Below are positions 12,169 through 17,835 of a DNA stretch of 20,136 nucleotides, piece after piece. The stretch lies in assembly GCA_016932895.1 (NCBI GenBank), contig JAFGCA010000677.1, positions 1 to 20,136 of the forward strand, in the 5' to 3' direction. The notes under the pieces are model-generated. The model saw only the letters and a list, made by a program, of their open reading frames with translations, was not told the DNA's origin and searched no databases. Numbering within the stretch: position 1 is the first letter of the stretch; the number at the start of each line of letters is the position of its first letter. The position numbers were made by a program, and so were the translations under genes. The stretch comes from Sedimentisphaerales bacterium. Its GTDB lineage: Bacteria; Planctomycetota; Phycisphaerae; Sedimentisphaerales; SG8-4.

Positions 12169-14049
12169 ATGGTTCGGTTGCGTTCGTGTCGAATGGGTGT
12201 GTGCTGCGTCCTGCTGATCGCGGGGGTCGTTTCGGCGGTGGAAGCTTCCTACGAGCCGGCCTGGGAGTCGCTCCGCAAACACGAAGCCCCCGAATGGTTC
12301 CGCGACGCCAAGTTCGGGATCTATACGCACTGGGGCCCGGTGACCGTCGGCGCCGAGGACGGCCCGGCGGGCGTCCAGTGGTACGGGCGCAGCATGTACC
12401 TCGAAAACAGTCCGACCTTCGCATACCACCGCCAGAAGTTCGGCGACCAGCACACGTTTGGCTACAAGGACGTCGCGGCCCTGTTCAAGGCGGAGAAGTT
12501 CGACGCCGAGGCGTGGGCGGCGCTCTTTGCCGAGGCCGGGGCGAAGTTCGCCGGACCGGTGGCGATCCACCACGACAACTACGCCATGTGGGATTCAAAG
12601 TACACCGAATGGGACAGTATGGACCGGGGCCCGAAACGCGATTTTACGGCGGAGCTGGAAAAAGCTATCCGCAGCCGGGGTCTGAAATACATCACCACGT
12701 TCCACCATGCCTTCTCGTGGCAGTACTTCGAGCCCGCCTACAAGTTCGACGCCGCCGACGGCAGGTACGCCGGACTCTATTGCGAGCCGCACGAGCCGGG
12801 CGCGCCGCCGTCGAGAGCCTTTCTCGACAAGTGGTTGGGGATGGTCAACGAGGCGGTCGAGAAATACGAGCCCGATCTGATCTGGTTCGATTTCGGGCTC
12901 AAGAGCGTCATCACGCCCGAGTACCAGAAGCGGATGTTCGCCGATTACTACAACTGGGCGGTTCGCAACGGGATTGCCGTCGGCGTCGCCCACAAGCACC
13001 GTGACATCCACGCCCACACGGGTATCCTGGATTTCGAGCGCGGACGGGAAGACCGCCTGACGCCGTATCCGTGGTTGACGGATACCTCCGTCGGGCCGTG
13101 GTTCCATCAGAAATCGCACGCGTACAAATCGGTCGATGACTTGGTGGACGTGCTGGTCGATATCGTGGCCAAGAACGGGTGCATGCTGCTGAACGTCGGT
13201 CCGGCCGCCGATGGCACGATTCCCCCGGAAGCCCAAAAGCTCCTGCGCGGCATCGGCGCGTGGCTCAAGGTCAACGGCGAGGCGATCTACGACACGCGTC
13301 CCTGGCTGACGTTCGGGGAAGGGCCCACCCGCATGGAGAAAGGCGGGGGCTTCAGCGAACGACAGGATCGCAAGTACACTGCCTCCGATGTCCGCTTCAC
13401 GCGCAGCAAAGACGGCAAGACCGTGTACGTGATTGTGCTGGGCCGGCCCGAGCGGGAGGTCGCGATACGCTCGATGCGGGTCGCCGGTCGGGGGCGGGTC
13501 GAGCTGCTCGACGGTCGCAACAAAGTGACGCACCGCATCGGCGACCGGGGGCAGCTTGTGATTGTCCCGCCCGGGGACATGCCCGGCGACCATGCCTTTG
13601 TTTTCCGGCTGACCGGCTTCGAGATCGACCTGCACCCTGATGCGCGCTTCGACATGCCCGGGGCCGTGCGTTTGGAGCCGGGCAAGGCGACGCTGGAGGG
13701 ACGCCAGATCAAGACGCAGGTCAACGAGGACCGCGAGAACATCGGCTATTGGGACAATCCGGCCGAGAAGATTCACTGGCTGGCTGTCCTCGATCGTCCC
13801 GGCCGCTGGCACGTGCGCGGGGAGTTCTCCTGTGCCGGGGGCCCCAGTCGCCTGAAAGTCTCTCTGTCGGGAGAATCGCTCGAAGCGCAGGTCCCGCGCA
13901 CGCGGGGCTGGTTCAAGCCTGTGTTTGTCGATTTCGGACACGTTCAGATTGCCAGGCCCGGAGTGTACCACCTGACGATTGAACCGGCGGGCGCACCGGC
14001 CTGGAAGCCGGTCAATGTATACCAAGTGCAGATGGCCCCGACCGACTGA
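12169..14049 (+). CDS. Exported GH29 alpha-L-fucosidase with C-terminal accessory domain
   Basis: The product is 626 residues and should release alpha-L-fucose from glycans. The ATG at 12169 has AGGAGG six bases upstream and opens a signal peptide (residues 1-23, VCCVLLIAGVVSAVEA); the longer open frame back to 11662 only shadows the symporter gene. GH29 hallmarks are EWFRDAKFGIYTHWGP (about 42-57), the HHDNYAMWDS loop (134-143), the KYITTFHHAFSW strand, and the nucleophile strand DLIWFDFGL with Asp241 as the expected nucleophile. PWLTDTSVGPWF and LLNVGPAADGTIP complete the barrel. The acid/base residue is variable in this family; Glu290 is only a candidate. After the catalytic barrel and a beta-sandwich (about 375-480), residues 485-626 form an additional beta-rich domain resembling a galactose-binding fold (YWDNPAEKIHWLAVLDRPG). 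It is the second gene of the operon; the lipoprotein gene follows after 26 bases. Confidence 0.93.
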   Translation: MVRLRSCRMGVCCVLLIAGVVSAVEASYEPAWESLRKHEAPEWFRDAKFGIYTHWGPVTVGAEDGPAGVQWYGRSMYLENSPTFAYHRQKFGDQHTFGYKDVAALFKAEKFDAEAWAALFAEAGAKFAGPVAIHHDNYAMWDSKYTEWDSMDRGPKRDFTAELEKAIRSRGLKYITTFHHAFSWQYFEPAYKFDAADGRYAGLYCEPHEPGAPPSRAFLDKWLGMVNEAVEKYEPDLIWFDFGLKSVITPEYQKRMFADYYNWAVRNGIAVGVAHKHRDIHAHTGILDFERGREDRLTPYPWLTDTSVGPWFHQKSHAYKSVDDLVDVLVDIVAKNGCMLLNVGPAADGTIPPEAQKLLRGIGAWLKVNGEAIYDTRPWLTFGEGPTRMEKGGGFSERQDRKYTASDVRFTRSKDGKTVYVIVLGRPEREVAIRSMRVAGRGRVELLDGRNKVTHRIGDRGQLVIVPPGDMPGDHAFVFRLTGFEIDLHPDARFDMPGAVRLEPGKATLEGRQIKTQVNEDRENIGYWDNPAEKIHWLAVLDRPGRWHVRGEFSCAGGPSRLKVSLSGESLEAQVPRTRGWFKPVFVDFGHVQIARPGVYHLTIEPAGAPAWKPVNVYQVQMAPTD

Positions 14050-14075
14050 GTTCGAGGAACGAGGAGAGAGACTGC

Positions 14076-15065
14076 ATGCAGGAGGCAATCATGCAAATGC
14101 GATCTTTGATGACACACGCATTGACGCTGGCTGTTGTTGGACTGTGTCTTGCCGGTTGCGCCGCCGGCTCCCGGTCGGATGCGGGGGGATCGAAGAAACC
14201 GCTGCGGCTGGCGTTTGTCACGTGCGCCGTCAACGCGCAGTTCTTTGAGCCCGTGAAGAAAGGGATGAACGATGCGGCCGAGATGATGGACGTTCGCTGC
14301 GACTTTTTGGGCACCGAAGGCGTGGACGTGCCGGCGCAGGTCGAGATGGTCAGGCAGGCCGTGGCCGACGGCTATGATGGCATCGCCGTCAACATCATCG
14401 ATCCGCAGGCCTTCGACGATGTGATTCAGGAAGCTATCGATAAGGGCGTTCCGGTCGTCGGATTCAACGTGGACGATCATGCGACGCCGAACGCGCGCTT
14501 GAGCAGCGTCAATCAACGATTGTACGAGGCCGGGGAGGCTCTCGCCCGGCATGTTTTGCCCGATGTCCCCGAAGGCGCTCACGTCCTGATGACCATGCAC
14601 GACGAGGGTGTCTCGGCGCTGGAGGATCGTCTGCGCGGAGAGCAGGCGGTTCTCAAGGCCAAAAACGTGCGCTGGACCGTCATTGTCACCGGCAACGATC
14701 CGGCCAAGGGGGCCGACGTGGTCACCCGGACTCTGAGAGCGAATCCGGATATCCGCATCGTCCTGGGAACGGGACAGGCGGACACGGAAGCGGCGGGGCG
14801 AGCCATTGAAGCATCCTTCGCCGGCGGCGACTACTGGTCGGCCGGCTTCGATCTCTCGCCGCAGACCCTGCGCCTCATTCAGGCCGGCCACATCCGCTGC
14901 ACCGTCGATCAGCAGCCCTACATTCAGGGCTTCTATCCCGTGATGCAACTGACGCTCTATCTACGATATGGCATCGTGCCCTCTGACATCGACGCCGGCG
15001 CCGCGATCATCGACGCAACCAACGTCGACCGGGTCACAGAGCTGACACAAAGCAAGTACCGCTGA
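14076..15065 (+). CDS. Sugar-binding lipoprotein of the periplasmic-binding-protein (ribose/LacI) type, no ABC partners nearby
   Basis: The product is 329 residues. Its leader ends in the lipobox LAGC with Cys28, so the mature protein is lipid-anchored. The body (about residues 42-315) is a two-lobed type I periplasmic binding fold: LRLAFVTCAVNAQFFEPVKKGM, DGYDGIAVNIIDP, GVPVVGFNVDDH, a GTGQADTEAAGRAIE segment and TVDQQPYIQGF match sugar-binding proteins of ribose-type ABC systems. Two starts fit: ATG 14076 (GAGGAG nine bases upstream) and ATG 14091 (AGGAGG five bases upstream, giving 324 residues). Such proteins normally sit beside an ATPase and a permease, but here the upstream neighbours are a fucosidase and an SSS symporter, and the next gene is convergent. 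It may serve a distant ABC transporter, supply the symporter, or act as a sensor. Confidence 0.9.
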   Translation: MQEAIMQMRSLMTHALTLAVVGLCLAGCAAGSRSDAGGSKKPLRLAFVTCAVNAQFFEPVKKGMNDAAEMMDVRCDFLGTEGVDVPAQVEMVRQAVADGYDGIAVNIIDPQAFDDVIQEAIDKGVPVVGFNVDDHATPNARLSSVNQRLYEAGEALARHVLPDVPEGAHVLMTMHDEGVSALEDRLRGEQAVLKAKNVRWTVIVTGNDPAKGADVVTRTLRANPDIRIVLGTGQADTEAAGRAIEASFAGGDYWSAGFDLSPQTLRLIQAGHIRCTVDQQPYIQGFYPVMQLTLYLRYGIVPSDIDAGAAIIDATNVDRVTELTQSKYR

Positions 15066-15102
15066 ACTTGGGGACGGGCAGTTTATCACGGCGTGCCGCG
15101 CG

Positions 15103-15996
15103 TCACCATTTGAAGTGGCAGGTGTAGTGGCGGTAGAAGAGGCCGATGGAGCGCATGGCGATGATGGCGACGACCTGCACGGCGAGGTTGAGCGCGAGGT
15201 CTGCCGCCGTTGTCACGGGCCCGGCAAATGTATGTTGGGTGGTGTGCGCTTGCAGAAGGCAGGCGGCGACCAGCAGCAGCACGGTCAGGATGTACGGAAT
15301 GAACGCCTTGAGGATCGGGGCGACGACGTAATCGGGTCGCAGCAGGGCCAGGTCCTTGCCGACCGCGGTCGTCAGGATCGCCGCCGGGAAAACAAAGAGC
15401 CCCCAGAGAAGAAGGATTTGCAGGTGCAGCGGGAGAGCGCCGAAGTTCGATGCCAGGTCCCGGACCAGCTCGGTGTTTTCAGGGCTTAGCGACAGAGCGA
15501 TGATAAAGGGAAACTCGACGAGAAAGAGCGTGTAGAAGAAGATCAGGAACGGGCGGATCACGTACCACAAAAACGTAATCGACGTGCCCAGGTAGATCTC
15601 GGGCAGCGTGTCGTCCTCCATGGCCGTGCGGTCGATCACGCTCAGGTAGAACCCGAACAGCCAACCCCAGATGATGAAGGTCGAGATATAGTTCAGGCAG
15701 CAGGCGGTGGCGAGAAAGAACTTGAAGCACACGACCGCCGCGACGAACACCGTCGTCGTGGTGTTTTGCGGATTGACGAACACTTTCCAGCTATCGACGA
15801 AGACCGCGCGGTAATAGCCCGGCAGGGGGTCGGCCGGCCGCTGCTTCTCGGGCTCGATTTTCTTGGGCTTCTCGAAATTCTGCGCCGGGATGATGAACTT
15901 CTTTCGGCACGTGAGGCACGTCGCCTGTTTCCCCGCGTGCTTGCTGTCGAACGCAATCAGTGCGCCGCAATGCGGACAGTTGAATTCGATCGTCAT
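15103..15996 (-). CDS. Zinc-ribbon multi-span membrane protein of unknown function
   Basis: The product is 297 residues. The N-terminus carries a CxxC-x16-CxxC zinc ribbon (Cys7, Cys10, Cys27, Cys30; NCPHCGALIAF and CLTCRKKF), of the MJ0042 type common in planctomycete and deltaproteobacterial membrane proteins. A charged linker (about 40-60, EKPKKIEPEKQRP) follows, then about six to seven hydrophobic segments from residue 80 to the end. The membrane part resembles DUF4013-like domains in general character, but I cannot assign it. The ribbon should face the cytoplasm and could bind protein or nucleic acid. The ATG is preceded by only a weak AGGA site. It follows the pilT-like gene by 49 bases on the same strand, so it is probably cotranscribed; whether it works with the pilus motor is unknown. 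Confidence 0.8.
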   Translation of the reverse strand: MTIEFNCPHCGALIAFDSKHAGKQATCLTCRKKFIIPAQNFEKPKKIEPEKQRPADPLPGYYRAVFVDSWKVFVNPQNTTTTVFVAAVVCFKFFLATACCLNYISTFIIWGWLFGFYLSVIDRTAMEDDTLPEIYLGTSITFLWYVIRPFLIFFYTLFLVEFPFIIALSLSPENTELVRDLASNFGALPLHLQILLLWGLFVFPAAILTTAVGKDLALLRPDYVVAPILKAFIPYILTVLLLVAACLLQAHTTQHTFAGPVTTAADLALNLAVQVVAIIAMRSIGLFYRHYTCHFKW

Positions 15997-16013
15997 GAGG
16001 TCTCGGTCCTGCG

Positions 16014-16044
16014 CGCCGGCGGGACGTCCTTCCCGGCGCCGGCG
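16014..16044 (-). repeat. Intercistronic inverted repeat between the pilT-like gene and the zinc-ribbon gene
   Basis: The self-complementary octamer CGCCGGCG occurs at 16014-16021 and again at 16037-16044, so the two copies can pair with a 15-base loop that itself contains the palindrome GGACGTCC. It fills most of the 49-base gap. It could stabilise the upstream message or reduce readthrough; GC-rich chance pairing is possible. Confidence 0.3.
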
Positions 16045-16045
16045 G

Positions 16046-17182
16046 CTAATCCCGCTGCATGCAGTCCGTGAACGCCTTGAGGTCGTTGACCCACTTCTGG
16101 GCTTCGAGGAGGTCCACCTTGTCGCTCTTGACCAGCGTGGCCAGGTGCTTCTCCATCGTCATCATCTTCTCGTCCGGCCTGTTTCGCGTCTTGGTCTGCA
16201 ACTGTGAGTAAAGCTGCTCGATCTTGCCCGTGCGGATCAGGTTGGCGCAGGCGTAGTTGTTGTTCAGAATCTCCATGCCCACGATGCGGCCCTTCCCGTC
16301 CTTGCGCGGCACGAGCTTCTGGCTGATGATGTACGCCAGCCCTAACGAGAGCTGATTTCTCACCTCGGCCTGTCGCCCTTCGGGGAAGTAGTCGAGAATG
16401 CGCGTCACCGTGCCGGTGACGTCGCGCGTGTGCAGGGTGGAGAAGACCAGGTGCCCGGTCTCGGCGGCCATCAGGGTCATCGCGATGGTCTCGGCGTCGC
16501 GCATCTCGCCGACGAAAATGATGTCGGGGTCTTCCCGCATCATTTCTTTGAGGCCCTCGCTGAACGACAGCACGTCGCGGCCGACCTCTCGCTGCGAGAT
16601 AATTGAGTATTTCTGCGTAAAGATGTACTCGATCGGGTCCTCGACGCTCATGATGCGGTGGGCGCTCTTCTCGCTGATGCGTCCGATGAGCGAGGCGATG
16701 GTGGTGGACTTGCCGGCGCCGGTGATGCCGGTGAGCAGCACGAGCCCGTGCTTGCGGGTGATAATGTCCGTCCAGACGTCGTTCGCAAAGCCGATCTCCT
16801 CGACCTGGGGGACGTCCAGGGACAGCGCGCGGATGGCGGCGGCCAGCCCGTCGTTTTCGCGAAAGATGTTGATGCGAAACTGCAGCGATCCCAGTCGATA
16901 GGAACAATCGGCGCTGTAATGCGTCTGGAGCCTCTGGAGGCTGTGCTCCTTCATGAGGGGATAGATCAGTTGCTTGGCGATCTCCGGGGTGACGTTGGGC
17001 CCTTTGAGCTTGACGAGGTTGCCGTCGATCCGGTAGGCCGGCGGGGCGTTGACCTTGATATGCAGGTCGGAAACGCGCATCGCCCCGTGCGTCTCGAAGT
17101 ATTTCAGCATGTCGAGGATGCTGTATTTGCCGAGATTCTCCGTGGGATAGACCTTGGCCCCCGGGGAGTATCCTTCTGCCAT
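16046..17182 (-). CDS. pilT: Type IV pilus retraction-type ATPase, PilT family
   Basis: The product is 378 residues, close to the usual 345-380 of PilT/PilU. The ATG at 17182 has GGAGAG six bases upstream; the open frame extends 32 codons further but crosses the promoter. Residues 20-125 form the N-terminal PAS-like domain (SDLHIKVNAPPAYRIDGNL, RINIFRENDGLAAAIRAL). The RecA-like ATPase domain has Walker A GITGAGKST (152-160), the Asp box VEDPIEYIF, Walker B DIIFVGEMRD (220-229, catalytic Glu226) and the His box TGHLVFSTLHTRD (His244, His251). The hexameric motor would drive pilus retraction or a related machine at the inner membrane. The C-terminus has no AGLVRE motif, which in PilT is tied to retraction, so a PilU-like or specialised role is possible. 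No other pilus motor or platform genes are adjacent; a zinc-ribbon membrane protein lies downstream. Confidence 0.93.
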   Translation of the reverse strand: MAEGYSPGAKVYPTENLGKYSILDMLKYFETHGAMRVSDLHIKVNAPPAYRIDGNLVKLKGPNVTPEIAKQLIYPLMKEHSLQRLQTHYSADCSYRLGSLQFRINIFRENDGLAAAIRALSLDVPQVEEIGFANDVWTDIITRKHGLVLLTGITGAGKSTTIASLIGRISEKSAHRIMSVEDPIEYIFTQKYSIISQREVGRDVLSFSEGLKEMMREDPDIIFVGEMRDAETIAMTLMAAETGHLVFSTLHTRDVTGTVTRILDYFPEGRQAEVRNQLSLGLAYIISQKLVPRKDGKGRIVGMEILNNNYACANLIRTGKIEQLYSQLQTKTRNRPDEKMMTMEKHLATLVKSDKVDLLEAQKWVNDLKAFTDCMQRD

Positions 17183-17250
17183 ATCTTTCTCTCCAACGCC
17201 ATCTGCGTGCATGGGCAACTGAGATCCGCCGCATCGTGCGGGACCACTAT

Positions 17251-17278
17251 AGTATACCGCTTCGCCCTGTTTGGGCAA
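17251..17278 (-). promoter_or_regulatory. Probable sigma-70 promoter of the pilT-like gene
   Basis: On the - strand TTGCCC (17278-17273) is followed by a 16-base spacer and TATACT (17256-17251), with an overlapping TATAGT just downstream. The leader would be about 60 bases. The position supports the ATG at 17182 as start, since the upstream extension of the frame overlaps this promoter. Confidence 0.45.
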
Positions 17279-17378
17279 AGGCCCCGTCCTCTTTGGTGGG
17301 GCGGAAAATCATGCTGAGTTGAAGACTCCGGCGGAGGCTCGAGGTTTGGCTGTCGGTGTGCGCCCGGTTCGTGCGGAT

Positions 17379-17654
17379 CTATTTCCCGCTGTGTGCGAGC
17401 CAGTCTTGCAGGTTCTTTGCGAGCACTTCGACGTTCTTTTCGCCCATGATGTGCTCGATAAGGGGCGCCGGGACGCGGTGTTTGACCATGGCTTTTTGAA
17501 CCCGGAGCCAGAGCCGGTCGCGCTTGGCGTCGCTGTCGGCGACGTACAGCTCGCTGACCAGCTCCTGGAGCTTGTGGAGCATGATCGTATCCAGTTGGGC
17601 GTAGTACCGGGAGATGATCTTCTGTTGATGCTGCGAATATTCACGTTGTGCCAT
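17379..17654 (-). CDS. Small hypothetical protein (91 residues), probably conserved
   Basis: The ATG at 17654 has GGAGG five bases upstream, a much better start than the ORF's first codon 22 residues earlier. The product is soluble, charged and largely helical: MAQREYSQHQQKIISRYY, then DTIMLHKLQELVSELYVADS, RDRLWLRVQKAMV, and a C-terminal NLQDWLA helix. There are no cysteines, no leader and no membrane span. I do not know a function. The strand lies about 180 bases from the divergent LptD gene start and upstream of the pilT-like gene. I recall similar short proteins in planctomycete genomes, but cannot name the family. Confidence 0.75.
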   Translation of the reverse strand: MAQREYSQHQQKIISRYYAQLDTIMLHKLQELVSELYVADSDAKRDRLWLRVQKAMVKHRVPAPLIEHIMGEKNVEVLAKNLQDWLAHSGK

Positions 17655-17691
17655 AGGCGCCTCCAGGGGTGCGCGTCCTCGTTTGCCCTGA

Positions 17692-17720
17692 TTTGTACCG
17701 GAAATGCCGGGGCAAATCAA
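17692..17720 (-). promoter_or_regulatory. Candidate promoter of the 91-residue gene
   Basis: On the - strand TTGATT (17720-17715), a 17-base spacer and TACAAA (17697-17692) lie about 38 bases before the start codon. Each box matches the consensus at four of six positions. The longer open frame of the 91-residue gene would begin inside this element. Confidence 0.35.
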
Positions 17721-17770
17721 GTGGGAGTTAACCCGTTTGGGTTTTTACTGGCTTTGTGAGGGCGGATGGC

Positions 17771-17776
17771 TATAAT
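17771..17776 (+). promoter_or_regulatory. Candidate -10 box for the LptD gene
   Basis: A perfect TATAAT lies 59 bases before the ATG at 17836. No good -35 box is found at the usual distance (CTGGCT at 17748-17753 with a 17-base spacer), so the promoter may be weak or activator dependent. Confidence 0.35.
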
Positions 17777-17835
17777 CTCGTGGGGCGTAGGCAGGGTCTG
17801 GAGGCCCGTTGTGCCCGCTTTGAGATAATCGCCGT

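Noticed and set aside
15993..17234. A 413-residue - strand frame overlapping the pilT-like gene
   Set aside because: It is a shifted-frame reading of the same gene with Arg/His/Pro-rich sequence; the other frame carries all PilT motifs.
17728..17748. A small hairpin AACCC-GTTT-GGGTT followed by TTT
   Set aside because: Only five pairs, and no + strand gene ends upstream of it, so a terminator call is not supported.
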